Origin: Arthonia radiata
Lineage: Eukaryota > Ascomycota > Arthoniomycetes > Arthoniales > Arthoniaceae
Length of the DNA stretch: 64,000 nucleotides
Assembly: GCA_002989075.1 (NCBI GenBank)
Contig: PSQN01000016.1
Coordinates: 2,992,336-3,056,335, forward strand
Direction: 5' to 3'
This document shows, piece after piece, positions 20,121-30,934 of this stretch. Within the stretch, counting starts at the first letter, position 1, and every line of letters begins with the position of its first letter. The position numbers and the translations under genes were made by a program. Under the pieces are notes generated by a model that saw only the letters and a program-made list of their open reading frames with translations, made no database searches and was not told where the DNA came from.

Positions 20121-21370
20121 ATGGCGTCGAACGATGTGGACGAAGGGGACAAGATCACCTTGACGAGAGCTAAGAGGATGGCAATCTGTATCTACAGAGA
20201 AGAGAAGAGAAGAGTGAATACCACAACACGGCTTACCCAGTGATGTTGGGCCTCTGCGACGACTATAAAAAACGTGAGCTCAGAGAGTAGGGGCCTCTGA
20301 TCGACCAATACGCAAGAACCCGGGCGCCCAAAGAACTCGCCCGAATCGGCATATCTCGTGAGAGATGTCAGGAGATCCTGGCCGTGCAAAAATGCAGAGA
20401 CGAGGCTCGATTATCCCGAGGCGGCCGCCGCTCTTGGCTTCCGAGGACATTAGAGCTTCGCTTAACTCTGCTCTGCGACATCTGCGTCTGTGACACACCT
20501 GGAAAGAGCGCTTTCGATTCGGTACTCATCGACTTGACGGAAAATCCGAAAATCTGCAAGGTACGGGATATGTATCCGTTACTGCAGATATTGAAACGTA
20601 AACTTGATCGCAAGAGGAAACAGTGTCGGGGTTGCCCTCTAGATGATTTTGGCTTTCCAGAGCTTCGCCTGGAGGTACGTTCGATGGGGCTTTGGTACGC
20701 TCGTCAATGTTCCCAATGGTTCGGATCAGTTCGCTTTTAGATCGTTCGCGTTCACCTCCCGACCATGAAGACTCCATGGGCTAGTGCGCACACCGCGGCC
20801 ACATGTCGCATCTTGATGTGGCGCAAATTGCTGGAACTGAAGAGTACGACGTGACGGACGCCGTTGCAGACGACTCTGCGTCTGGTGCGCCTTGGCGTCC
20901 CCGCGCCGAGACTGCATCTCCACTTGTGTTTGCAGCGAGATCTCCCTCTACGTAGGGTGATGTTGAGATGGATCGCGATAGTGATTGAAATGTTGGGGAA
21001 GCCGAAAACATGTATGGAGAACGCAGGCAAGTCCAGCGTATACTCAACCAGCGTATCCGAGCCGATGGGAGAAGGGGCTGGCACATCTCTAGGGCGTCCA
21101 CGAGGCGCAAGAAGAACTTTGATCGCCCTGGATCGGTGAAGCTGTTTTACAGCGACAGAAGCGAACGCGGCGAGGCGTCTTGCGAGGTTCCTTCTGCAAG
21201 AAGAGACAATGGCCGGCTCCAAAGGATGTTGTCGTCGATTGTGGGTAATGAGGGTTCTTTAGCTGCCATTGGGACTTACATGGCAGACGGTATGTTTAGG
21301 TTACGAAGCGCTTCCTCAGATTACGCCAATTACTGGGTCTTCGTATCATTGCTCAGCGTCCACCACATAG
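20121..21370 (+). CDS. orphan six-exon gene, cysteine-containing basic protein
   Basis: Proposed exons: 20121-20187, 20241-20273, 20334-20674, 20785-20951, 21027-21289 and 21357-21370. All five junctions agree in phase, with introns of 53, 60, 110, 75 and 67 nt, giving 294 residues. The central exon is clearly coding-like: it has CDICVCDTPGKSAFDSVLID and CRGCPLDDFGFPELRLE around a basic helix (LLQILKRKLDRKRKQ). The fourth exon is acidic (TEEYDVTDAVADDSASG); the fifth is strongly basic (NQRIRADGRRGWHISRASTR). Without introns 2 and 4, in-frame stops would interrupt it. An alternative acceptor at about 20739 gives another open frame, so the fourth exon is the least certain. I do not recognise a family. 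Its 3' end overlaps that of the minus-strand gene by about 40 bp. Confidence 0.45.
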
Positions 21371-22122
21371 AGTCTTTACCTTCGGTATCCAATCGGACCG
21401 TGACGTCGGGGTGTTCATATAATGCCTTCCCCGATTCAACCTCTTCCTCAGCCTGCCTATTTCTTTCGCTCCCCGTTGCAGACTTGCCTGCCCTAGTTCG
21501 ATCGTACCGCCAGGAATATCTATCGTGACCTGAAAGCGCTACGTGAGGACTCGATTTCGAGTCCGGGTGTCTTGCGTATATCTCATCAAAGGCTTTGCAA
21601 ATATCGTTCGCTATATTCTGAACGGTTTCTTTGTCGGGGAAGTGCTCGAAGAGGAAATGGTGGCTATACCATGGTGCATGCGTTATCACCACATTCTGTT
21701 CCATTCCTACCATATACTTGGCTAACCCGAGGAAGACGGCAGCCCGACTAGTCCCATGTGGCGGAGCAAGTGTCCAGCCATGTTCCTCGCGTTGCATCTC
21801 TGGGAGCTTTGCCACTAGTGGAATAACAGATCGGAGGCTTAGAAAGATTTGGTGCGTATGCCAAAAGCAACCAGCTGTCTGAGACTGAAACTTTGAATGA
21901 CTTGCAGGAGCGGGTCAGGATGCGGGGAGACTCCTTTTCATGTTCTATGACCTGCCCAATGCTCTTCGTATTGATTATAGCTGTTTTATTTCTCTCAGAA
22001 GGATTGTGCACATAAACGAGATTATAAGAGAAGAGAGGTGGACAGGTCGCTGATACGTGTCCCACGGCTGAAAACGCCTTGCTTATGGACTGCGAGGTCA
22101 TGGACTGGGCGAGGTCAGCCAT
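21330..22122 (-). CDS. orphan protein, two exons, convergent with the previous gene
   Basis: Exon 2 (21797-21330) reads well: GTSRAAVFLGLAKYMVGMEQ, HAPWYSHHFLFEHFPDKETV and a polar C-terminus. Upstream, a second frame starts at ATG 22122 (MADLAQSMTSQSISKAF) and reaches a donor at about 21891. Joining at CCCAGAG keeps phase and gives 232 residues, but this 94-nt intron has a weak donor (GTTTCA) and other choices exist. Exon 2 alone could start at the ATG at 21795-21797. I see no known domain, signal peptide or membrane span. The frame above 22122 to 22221 may be a 5' leader. I do not recognise a family. Confidence 0.4.
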
Positions 22123-22613
22123 GAAGAAGACAAGGCTCACTGGAAATGATGCAGTTATCGAGCTGAAACAAAGTAATGATTCGTGGGCATAGAATCGCAA
22201 TCCAAAGGTTGCACAACGCACGTAAACTATCTACGCAACACAAGCGGCCCAATGCTCGTCGTATAGATGACAGCTGGTTTCTAATCTGTTAGAAGGAAGT
22301 TGCCTGGGTAATAATCCGCACAAAGAAAAAGACAGTCAAACATGTAGCGGACAGAAGTCCTTACTACAGCTAACTCTAAGCGGCATTTCTGGGGTTGAGA
22401 GGTCAAGCAGACCACGCCCATTGGCGATGACCGTTTACCAAGCTAGGACAAAGCCATGATAGTGTAGCGGATGATGCAAGGTGGCCAGAGAGTATGTAAA
22501 GCCTGAGTTATTGTGCTGTCCGGGTGCTGTCTCGATGAAGTCGACGAACCGTTGCGCCAGGGCAGCTACCAATGCTGTCTTAGGTCCAGAGATATGTATC
22601 TTCTTCTCGACCT
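22123..22613. other. intergenic, no supported feature
   Basis: About 490 bp between the orphan gene start and the sirtuin 3' end. It has no coding signal or repeat I can see. Confidence 0.4.
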
Positions 22614-23843
22614 TTAAATGTTTCTCGTGTCTCGTAACGTTTCAACCAGGTTTGGAAGGAGCTTATCTGTACTCTCGCTTGCCCTGAAGCCAAGCTCGCC
22701 TTTACTATTGACGGGGACATCTTTGTAGAATGAGTCTTCGCCTCTCACACCTCCCAGATTAAGGATCCCAATCGGCATGCCGTTCTCTTTCGCTCGCTTG
22801 ACGAGGCGCCAAGCGCTGTATGTTGCAAGACTGCTTCCGCACACAAGAATTCGACTCGCATCATCAACGGCTTTTTCAGCTGCGTCTTTGACATCTTGAC
22901 TGATGCTCTCGCCGAACATGACGACGGCCGGCTTCAGCACACCTGCATTACTGCTGTCCGCCCATGCGCCGTCGTCATCGGTTTCCACTGTGGCTCTTTC
23001 GCCGTTCTTGAGTTCCGGCGGATCCTCCAGGCATGTCGGGCATGGCGGGTACCTGAACGTATTGAACGGCGCGTCAGGAAGATCCACATCACCGTCAGGG
23101 TTCGTCTTGATACCCTTCTTCCTTCTCTCTTCAGGATGCTCCGTGTTCAGCGCGCCGCTCGCTAGCACCTCTTCTAAGAACTTTGCCCATGTTGGGTTGA
23201 GCTCACTCAGCTGCTTCTGGAACGCCGCACGGTCATACTCGCGTTTGCAGCTGAGACATACACAGCTTCTAAGATACCCATGCAACTCCAGTGTGGACAA
23301 GTCCGGATGTGCAGTATTGTGGAATGAATCCACATTCTGCGTAATGCAACTACTCACGTAACCCAGGCCCGCCAAGTCACGGATAGCATAATGCGTGGCA
23401 TTCGGTCGTGACTTGTACAAATTCGTCCAACCGAGGAACGAGCGCGCCCAGTACCTCTTGCGTGCCTCATGGCTCGTGCAGAACTCATTGAAGTAGATTG
23501 GACGGTACGTGCGATTGAGGGTGTAGGTGCCGGCAGGGCCACGGTAGTCTGCGAGACCTGACGCGACGGAGATGCCGGCGCCTGTGAGGAGGACAGTCTG
23601 CGAGGAGTCGGGATTGGGGTGGTTATGGTGGAGGAGGCTGGATGAAGGTGGTGCCCTGAGGAAATTGAGCAGCGCGTGGAGAGCACCGGTGGGGGTGTTG
23701 GCTGTCCGCGGGATGATTGTTGCTGGAGGGAGCGCGCCAGTATAGGGGACGCGGAGAAGGCTCTTGGGCATGAGTGTGCGATGCCATGGGCGAGACTGGG
23801 CTGGGTTTGAAACAAAGGCAGTGAGATCTGGGAATGATGTCAA
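22614..23843 (-). CDS. class II mitochondrial sirtuin (SIRT4-like), NAD-dependent
   Basis: A single exon of 409 residues. The Sir2 motifs appear in order: the NAD loop LLTGAGISVASGLADYRGP, the catalytic ITQNVDSFH and LHGYLRSC, two zinc cysteine pairs (CVCLSCK and CPTC), VVMFGESI (VxFGE), CGSSLATYSAWRLV and GILNLGGVRG. The placing of the zinc pairs and the long insert between them fit the SIRT4 class. These enzymes remove acyl groups from mitochondrial proteins or act as ADP-ribosyltransferases; which one applies here is unknown. The N-terminus (MTSFPDL..., or Met25 MPKSLLRVPYTGALPP) is rich in Arg/Ser/Pro and suits mitochondrial import. The gene is head-to-head with the metal transporter at 24226, 382 bp apart. 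Confidence 0.93.
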   Translation of the reverse strand: MTSFPDLTAFVSNPAQSRPWHRTLMPKSLLRVPYTGALPPATIIPRTANTPTGALHALLNFLRAPPSSSLLHHNHPNPDSSQTVLLTGAGISVASGLADYRGPAGTYTLNRTYRPIYFNEFCTSHEARKRYWARSFLGWTNLYKSRPNATHYAIRDLAGLGYVSSCITQNVDSFHNTAHPDLSTLELHGYLRSCVCLSCKREYDRAAFQKQLSELNPTWAKFLEEVLASGALNTEHPEERRKKGIKTNPDGDVDLPDAPFNTFRYPPCPTCLEDPPELKNGERATVETDDDGAWADSSNAGVLKPAVVMFGESISQDVKDAAEKAVDDASRILVCGSSLATYSAWRLVKRAKENGMPIGILNLGGVRGEDSFYKDVPVNSKGELGFRASESTDKLLPNLVETLRDTRNI

Positions 23844-24225
23844 GAGATCTCACTGCTTCGGGGGAGATGCGGCCGGCGATTTTGGGGCTTGTTCGGGGAA
23901 TTTAGGGGCTTCGAGTCAGGCGTTTCTGTCCAACAACGACTCTAATTAGGGGATCTGACACCTGACTTGGGGGGTGAGCGCCCCTAAACTTAGCGTGCGG
24001 TACCTGCGTCTAACGGAGATCCTCGGGTGACAACTTACTCTCTCAGCTTGTGATTCCCAGACTTTAACGCATCTTGAGTAGGACGGAACACTGATGTACT
24101 TCCTAGATACGTTCTCAATAGTCTCCTCTTCTCATGTAGTGGGAGGTTGTGTGACCTACTGAAGACCTGACAGAACACTGCCCTGGGCATCCTCACTCCC
24201 CCTTTCACCTCCTGACGGGCGCGGC
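23844..24225. promoter_or_regulatory. bidirectional promoter region (sirtuin and metal transporter)
   Basis: 382 bp separate two oppositely transcribed genes whose products are both predicted to be mitochondrial. I see no classic TATA box. The spacing is short enough for a shared promoter; co-regulation is inference. Confidence 0.45.
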
Positions 24226-25869
24226 ATGCCCGCACCTCGACTTCCCTTCCTTGTAACTGCTCGCGTGTCCTCTACTACCGGCTCCACCACCCTGCGGACC
24301 ACGCTCAACTTCCAACACCGTGTCTTCCAGACCTCCACGACCTTCCCGTCAGCCTGTTCTGCCTTGTCGAATCCCGATCTACCCAGCTGTAACCGGCCAG
24401 CATCCACATCGAGGGCCAACCGTCCGTCGGACCAACACCTCCATCAGAGCATACACAAAACACTCCACACTCTCTCAACACCCACCAGACCGACCACAAA
24501 ACGCCCACACAACATGCCACGCGAAAAGTCACCCCCCGTCCCACCCAAGAAACTCGCCGACCAAGAGCGCGCCGCCCACTCCCACCACCATCACCATCAT
24601 GACACCTCCTACCTCCTCTCCGGCAACAAATCCGACGCCGGCGTGCGCATCACCCGCATCGGCCTCGTCGTCAACCTCGGCATGGCTCTCGCAAAAGGTT
24701 TCGGCGGCGTCTACTTCAACTCCAAGGCCCTCCTCGCCGACGCCATCCACTCCCTCACCGACCTCGTCTCCGACATCATGACTCTCATGACCGTCTCCTG
24801 GTCGCTCAAGCCGCCGAACTCGCAGTTCCCCTCCGGCTACGGCAAATTCGAATCTTTGGGCAGTCTCGGCGTGTCCGGCATACTGCTGGGCAGCGGCGTC
24901 CTCATGGGCTGGGCAGCGCTCTTCCAGCTCTCCCAGATGTTCCTACCTTCCATCGCTGAGCTCCTTCAAGACGTCGGCTTCACAGGCCACCACTCGCACA
25001 TCCACGACCATACGCAGCAAGATATCGGCGACCCTGTGCTCGGGCCGGATATCAACGCCGCGTGGCTGGCCGCGGGCTCAATCCTCATCAAAGAATGGCT
25101 CTACCGCGCCACGCTGAAAGTCGCCCACGAGAAGAAATCCACCGTACTGGCTAGCAACGCATATCACCACCGCGTCGATTCTCTCACGGCACTCGTCGCG
25201 CTCGTCATGATCGGCGGCAGTAATATCATGAGTAATGCCTCTTGGCTCGACCCCATAGGCGGCCTAGTCATCTCTCTTATGATCGTGCAAGCTGGTTGGG
25301 GCAATACGAAAGATGCTCTGTTGGAACTTGCGGATCAAGGCGTTGATCACCACGTCCGGAACAGAGTTCACGACACGATTGAAATGGTCGCGAACGAGCA
25401 GGGCCGGCTCAAGTCCGTGACGGTCCGATACGTGCAGGGTATTAAGGCAGGCCCGAATTATCTCATGGATTGCGAGCTGTGCGTGCCGGGTGCGTGGACG
25501 GTAGCCGAGACGCGGGCGGTGGAGGAGCACGTACGCGAACGTGTGGCGGAGCGCGTTCGAGGTGTACGACGGTTACGCATCCGATTTGTGCCGAAGCAGG
25601 AATTGGGTAGGCACGAGGTGGACGTGGCGAAGGATGAGTTCGTGCCTAGTGCAGCGGAGGCAGCGGAATTAGAAGCGGACGGGCATGCACACCATCATCA
25701 TGTGAAAGAGGAGGTGGAAAAAGCGAACGGGCATTCGCACCACAAGCATGCAGAAGATTCGAGTGAAGATGAGAAGCCGAAAAGGAAGAAGAAGCATGCG
25801 GACAGCGATGAGGAGGACGAGAAGACGGAGAAGAAACACAAGCATAGAAAAGACAAGAGTGATGACTAG
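24226..25869 (+). CDS. cation diffusion facilitator, mitochondrial metal transporter (MMT1/2-like)
   Basis: A single exon of 547 residues. An Arg/Ser/Thr-rich N-terminus of about 95 residues looks like a mitochondrial import leader. After a His run (HSHHHHHHD) come the six-span CDF core: GVRITRIGLVVNLGMALAKG, SKALLADAIHSLTDLVSD (the HSxxD metal site), FPSGYGKFESLGSLGVSG, then NAYHHRVDSLTALVAL (second HxxxD site) and DPIGGLVISLMIV. A cytosolic-type domain follows (VRYVQGIKAGPNYLMDCELC). Yeast Mmt1/Mmt2 move iron across the mitochondrial membrane; the metal here could be iron, zinc or manganese. The last 80 residues are an unusual His/Lys/Asp/Glu tail (HAHHHHVKEEVEK, EDEKPKRKKKHADSDEEDEK), a probable metal buffer. 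Met95 is a possible alternative start. Confidence 0.9.
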   Translation: MPAPRLPFLVTARVSSTTGSTTLRTTLNFQHRVFQTSTTFPSACSALSNPDLPSCNRPASTSRANRPSDQHLHQSIHKTLHTLSTPTRPTTKRPHNMPREKSPPVPPKKLADQERAAHSHHHHHHDTSYLLSGNKSDAGVRITRIGLVVNLGMALAKGFGGVYFNSKALLADAIHSLTDLVSDIMTLMTVSWSLKPPNSQFPSGYGKFESLGSLGVSGILLGSGVLMGWAALFQLSQMFLPSIAELLQDVGFTGHHSHIHDHTQQDIGDPVLGPDINAAWLAAGSILIKEWLYRATLKVAHEKKSTVLASNAYHHRVDSLTALVALVMIGGSNIMSNASWLDPIGGLVISLMIVQAGWGNTKDALLELADQGVDHHVRNRVHDTIEMVANEQGRLKSVTVRYVQGIKAGPNYLMDCELCVPGAWTVAETRAVEEHVRERVAERVRGVRRLRIRFVPKQELGRHEVDVAKDEFVPSAAEAAELEADGHAHHHHVKEEVEKANGHSHHKHAEDSSEDEKPKRKKKHADSDEEDEKTEKKHKHRKDKSDD

Positions 25870-26188
25870 GCGTCGTACGTTGGTTGTAGTGGCATGGCGA
25901 AAGAGACGAGTGCATAGCGTAGTGGCATTCAGCATGGTAAGCGAGGCATATACTGGTGTCCCTGGAAAGAACACTCGGTGCTCATGCATTGGACAGACAG
26001 GTTGATATGAATATCAGGTTAACATTCCACCCGTCTCAATGTCAACAGTGGTGCACCTCCCCCGCCGTTCAATATCCTGTCAGCTTCTACCAGTGTTCAC
26101 TCCACCCCTCCCAACCCTTCCGTCCCATGTCGATCCCATCCTTCCGTCTCATGTCGATCCCACTCTTCAATCTTCTGCACCTTACCCC
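25870..26188. repeat. intergenic with a short 24-bp tandem repeat
   Basis: Within this 3' region, about 26118-26165 holds two copies of a 24-bp unit containing CCTTCCGTC and CATGTCGATCCCA. Otherwise I see nothing. Confidence 0.5.
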
Positions 26189-26446
26189 TCACAACTCAGC
26201 ATGCCCACACCTGCCACATGCTCGCTTCGGATCTGGCGCACCCACATCGCCGCACATCCTACACATGCGACAAGCCTGGTCGCGCCCCATTCCGTAGTAA
26301 TTGTTGACCGTCCCTCCAAACTTCAACTTAATGCCTCCGACATCATGGCTCCCCTTACGCTCGGTCCGGTCGCCGAATTGGTGGTTTGAGCCCGAGGCTG
26401 CTACGGAGGTGTACGTGTGGCCGCTTCCTGAGCCTGCGGGCGCCAT
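26189..26446 (-). CDS. small CxxC protein, possible zinc ribbon
   Basis: An 85-residue frame starting at ATG 26446. The N-terminal half is Gly/Ser/His-rich; the middle has GGIKLKFGGTVNNYYGMG; the C-terminus carries CRMCRMCGD and CGRCGHAEL. Two CxxC pairs suggest a zinc-binding knuckle. The overlapping plus-strand frame at 26301-26804 is longer but has no protein-like pattern, and I treat it as the shadow. No homologous family comes to mind. It could also be the first exon of a longer gene. Confidence 0.45.
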   Translation of the reverse strand: MAPAGSGSGHTYTSVAASGSNHQFGDRTERKGSHDVGGIKLKFGGTVNNYYGMGRDQACRMCRMCGDVGAPDPKRACGRCGHAEL

Positions 26447-27156
26447 GCTGCGGCTTCAGGGGTTGGTCTGGGTTTGGTTCAGAGGTGCGCGTTCCGGTGG
26501 CGTAGGAAGGCTGAGAATGACGAGGGGTGTGAGCGGTGTGCGCAGCGGAGACTGGACAATACGGGAAGAGGAGGTATATTGCAGACTCTTAGCGTTCGCC
26601 GAGAATGGATCTTCGACGATGAATAGGTCAAAGGGCGACGGGGGTAGCGAGGTTGTGTGTGCCCATTCTGAGGAGGTAGCAGAAGAGAGGGAGGGTTTGT
26701 GTGTGGGAGAGGGGGGGAAGATTACTCGTCTCCTACGAAGAAAACCGCCCTGGATCGTGCTGCCATTGGTGGAGGAAGCGAGATGTGTCGCCGTATGCGG
26801 CTGATGTTTGCCTGAGGGTGGGCCCCCTCATGCCTACGTCAAGTCCTGGAAGACCGAAAATAAAGAGGGACGTTTTGCTCGTTCAAGAGTATGCATTGAA
26901 ACGATCAAAGTCGTACATGGGGTATATCGCGAAATACTCAGCCGCGGATGCTACATTGCACGTGGACCACCTCGTGCTCGAATCATATGCATCCAGGCCC
27001 TTTGCTGTCGACCGTGAGTGCCGTTCATAGTGATGCTTCGTCGCGCGTCCATCATTGCAGGCCGTAGCTCGTTTGTGCTATTCATCTCATCATGATCAGC
27101 GCTATGCTTTGTACTCAGCACATCATCACATCCAGCACGATGTCCATACGGGGTGC
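26447..27156. other. intergenic, no supported feature
   Basis: About 700 bp between the small CxxC gene and the 3' end of LOS1. Plus-strand frames here have low-information composition. Confidence 0.4.
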
Positions 27157-30100
27157 CTAACCACCGGGTCCTTGCTGGAGAAATTTCGTCAACCACTGTT
27201 TGAAAGCCTTGTTATCAAGCGTCGTGATTGCGGTAAGGTACTCTACGACCACTTGGCCGCCGAGTCCGATGCCAGGAAGCTCCTTGTTCTGCAGCGACTC
27301 TATGTAAGGAGGGCCGGTCTTTGACAGAATCGTTTGCTGTAGTGTAGCGATCTCCTGCACTACTTTGACAGCAGCAGCTTCTTTGGGGTGGAAAGCAGGA
27401 TTCGTCATTACGGTCCACGTCAGAGGCGAGAAGCGAGTGATGAGGAATTGATCGAAGCCGGGAAGAGTCGGTGACGCGGCAGTAGCTTGGTTGACATTGT
27501 TGCTAGGAGAGGGCGTGAAGACGTTTGGCCCGCCCCATACTTCGGCCATGCGGTTCAGGACAGAGATTGAACTTCTGGCATCTCCGAGCTCGTTGGTGTC
27601 ACGGGCAAAGTGCTCAATGGTAGCGACGATGGTGTCAAACTTTGCTTGGTTTGTTGATGACACCAGTACACCTTCGAGGCCGTTGCTCAGGACCACGTGC
27701 AGGAATTGGATATATTCACGGCGAAGCTCTCCTTGTTGTATGGCATCATCAGTACCTTGTGGTGTTTGCGCAAAAGTCGCAAAGACCTTGTCGAGAAATG
27801 GCGATAGTAGCTGATCAAGCGTGCCAAATATCTGGCTCTTGAATCCGTATATGACCTGACACAACAGGCGCAGGAAATTCGCAATCTCCTCACGGGTTGA
27901 GTTGCCGCTTAGCAGACTGTCGACCCATCGTGGTAGCTGCTCCAACAAAGAAAACCCAAGGACGCCTATCAGGCGAGTGAAGGTGAACCTTGATGCTTCT
28001 CTAATCATCAAGGAGCTCTTGAGCCCGCTAAGGATATGCAAGATCATTTCAGATGCCTTCTGAAACTCTGCGGAAACCTGCTCGGGCACCGGTGAGGAGG
28101 TCTTACCGGGCACCCAATCTGAGAAACCGCGAGCTAGAGTGCCTGTCGCTTCGATGTAATGGTGTGTCTGATATACTGCTCGCTCGTCCCCTCGTGCTGC
28201 GGCGTCGACGTTGCTCTTCATGCCATCTAGTAAAGGACTCAGTATTGGCTCGACAAGACTGACTTGTTTCTCTGCGGAGAGGCCAGGTATCGAAGCGAGG
28301 GAGCCGATCGCTTCGAAGAGGAAAAGCTGGCTCTGAAAAGTAGGATCATCCGGTCCTTTCTGGCTCGACGAGCTGCTGTCGTCGGTGTCGTCTTGAGCTG
28401 GGATTTGTGCTTGAATAACTAGAAGGTCACCGATGGCGCCAATGATCCTCTCTGCTAAGTCTCCTAGTTTCATCCGCAGCATACGCGTGAAGCGCAGGAA
28501 GAAATGCCAGGCACGATTGCGGAGCTTGGCATTGTCGCTATGCACGAAGCGAACGAAGTCTTCCAAAATCTTGGGTAAGTACTCCGTACGCTGCTCAAAG
28601 AAAGAATGATAACGCGCGCAGATCTCCATCACATGTAGTTGGGCCGTAGGGTGATTGTATGAAGACACGTTTGTGTCCATCATTAGTGCCATAAGATTAA
28701 TCAGTCGTTCAGAGCCGACTGAAGATGGTAGCTTCTTCTGATATAGACCTGAGTTGCGGACGGCGAGTTCGCCAAGCATGTACATCTCCAGCAGAGCTAC
28801 GTCGAGATCCCGCCAGTTGAATCTTTCGCCTTCCTGCTTGTAGCGCGTGAACGCTGAATCGACCATTCGTGACAGCGTATCCGAGTACAGTGTCTCGTCA
28901 ATTGCAGCGACGTTCTGCTGAGCAATCTTGAGGCGCTTGCGCAGCTCCTGAAATTCCGCCTCGTCTGTTTCCTCGTCTTCTTCGCCCCATGACGAAGTAT
29001 CGTCGTACCTCATCTTTGCGATCAGTGCGTCCAGTATTGATGGCAGCATCTCTTTGTATGGGCTCTGCAGGCCGCCAGACGACTTTGCGATCTTTCTGAA
29101 AAATCCAAGCTGATCAGTCAGAGCTGGAATGATCGTTGAGCAGACCTCGTCGTATTCGTCAGCGAGAAAGCGGAGTAGATGTGGAGTGAACGATTGCAGC
29201 AGATGGTCTGCAGTCTGCTGGCTGGCGCTGTTCAGTTGACCGCTGTTGAGCGCGCTGATGATGTCAAGCACGACGTTGTTGACGAGCTTCGCGACGGTCT
29301 CTGCCATGTCAGTATCGTAATCAGGAGATGATGTGTTCCGCAAAATTGGTGCTCCCACCAGTCCAGACACGACGGCTTCCACATTGAGGAATCGTAACAA
29401 CTCAACTTTGTCGCTGGATTTCATCTTCTTTGCAACAAGCTCAGTAAATACACCAATAGACGCAGCCCTTGCTCGCGACAGGACTGACTCCGGATGACCG
29501 GTATCATGCTGTCCTGCGATCTGGAAAAGGCACTGCAGCATGCTGTCGTTCGCGATGAGATTGACATCTGTCCAGCTGACCCATCTGCTTATGACGTTCA
29601 GGCAGAGTTCGATGATTGACGAGTCCGAACTTTGCCATCGACTGAGAATTTGTTGCCATGACAGAGCGATGTTCTCGGCGTCTCGTGTTCGAATAAGATC
29701 TTTCAGGTCCATATTTGTCTTCGACTTCTCAGGAGGTGCTTGTATCATCTGATCCGCAATCTCGTCATGAACTGAGCCCAGCGTGCGCAGGTAGAACATT
29801 GTTCCTGGCTGTCGTTCAGCACCCGAATGTTGATCGCTCTCCGCCAGACCACGAAGATCCTGGAAGAATGATTCCCATCCAGAAGCGTATAGTCTTGCAA
29901 AAAAGAACGTCAGCGTCTGTGCCAGCTTGTTCTGGATATTGCTGGAATCTTGTTGGCCAGGCCGGCCGCCGTATGTCTTCCGTACGTAATCCCACAGTGC
30001 AATTTTTGCGGACGAAATGCTCTGAGGGTCGAGGTTCTGGGTCTGCACGGCACTGTTGACGATCTCGAGAGACATATGCCGGACGACATCTGGGGTTCGA

Positions 30101-30323
30101 GGCTCCTTTGTGAAGAGTGACAGGCACACGAGCCATGCTGAAGGGTTGGCACGCAGCTGGTTCAGAAACTCATAAGCTTGGACCTTGAGAGTTTGATCGG
30201 CTTGAGGGTTCCAGGCGATTTCGATGGCATTTTGGACCTAGTCAAGGGCTCGTGTTAGAGCCAGACATCATAGGCGCAGCCGCTTGCTGCTGGGGAGCAT
30301 GCGACACCAACCTGCGCTTCCAT
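27157..30323 (-). CDS. LOS1: exportin-T, tRNA nuclear exporter
   Basis: Exon 1 (30323-30312) encodes only MEAQ. Exon 2 (30237-27157) carries the rest, after a 74-nt intron with a TTGACTAG acceptor; total 1030 residues. The opening MEAQ|VQNAIEIAWNPQADQTLK, QAYEFLNQLRANPSAW and LVCLSLFTKEPRTPDVVRH is diagnostic of exportin-T, which carries mature tRNA out of the nucleus with Ran-GTP. The rest is an all-helical HEAT-repeat solenoid (for example VSRWVSWTDVNLI-type segments and RAWHFFLRFTRML). It has the expected family length (about 1000-1050) and no signal or membrane segment. The tiny first exon is easily missed by gene finders, which would start at Met41 or lower. It is divergent from the dehydrogenase at 30935. 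Confidence 0.95.
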
Positions 30324-30934
30324 AGCAGTAATCGCAGAGACAGACGGTGGAAATGTGGGTCTCTGCGGTGAGAGATGTGTGAATTGCTGGTGGAGGTGAC
30401 ATTGCAAACGAGTTATCGAGACATGGCTTTGTGTGCTATTGAGTACTTGGTGAAGCGAAGATGCTCTTCATCAGTTTATGAATTGCTTGTGACGCATTAG
30501 GATATATCGGATGATGTTCAGCCTTACGAGCGCCTTGCGCTAGTGTTGAGGCCTTGTTTATCGGGCCGCAGAAACATGCAGGGGCTAGCTTGCAAAGCGT
30601 TTAGCGGGACTTCTATTAACCTCGGTCTCCTGCACGCAGTATATACATATCATAGACCAGAGGAGAAGCAACGGAGTGCTAGTTGAGGAGCCAGACGCAG
30701 GCGTTCGCACCGATCAAAGGCACTAAGCCATTTCCCAATCCTACGTGGCACCCTTCGTTTTACGGTGTAGAGCTTTGTGGCTGAACTTATGTATGGTTAA
30801 CGTCATGCCTAAACGCTAGCTTCAGGAATTTGATCGTCTTCTCAACCTCCTCCAATGCACGACTTTGCATGTAAGGCAACGTCGCACGCGAAATAAACAT
30901 AGACAGAGCTACGTAAAGCCGAGACACCTCTACT
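30324..30934. other. divergent promoter region
   Basis: About 610 bp between LOS1 (minus) and the short-chain dehydrogenase (plus). No coding signal was found. Confidence 0.5.

Noticed and set aside
20752-21222. 156-codon minus frame over the six-exon orphan gene
   Set aside because: Arg-rich mirror of the plus-strand exons; the plus exons join in phase and read better.
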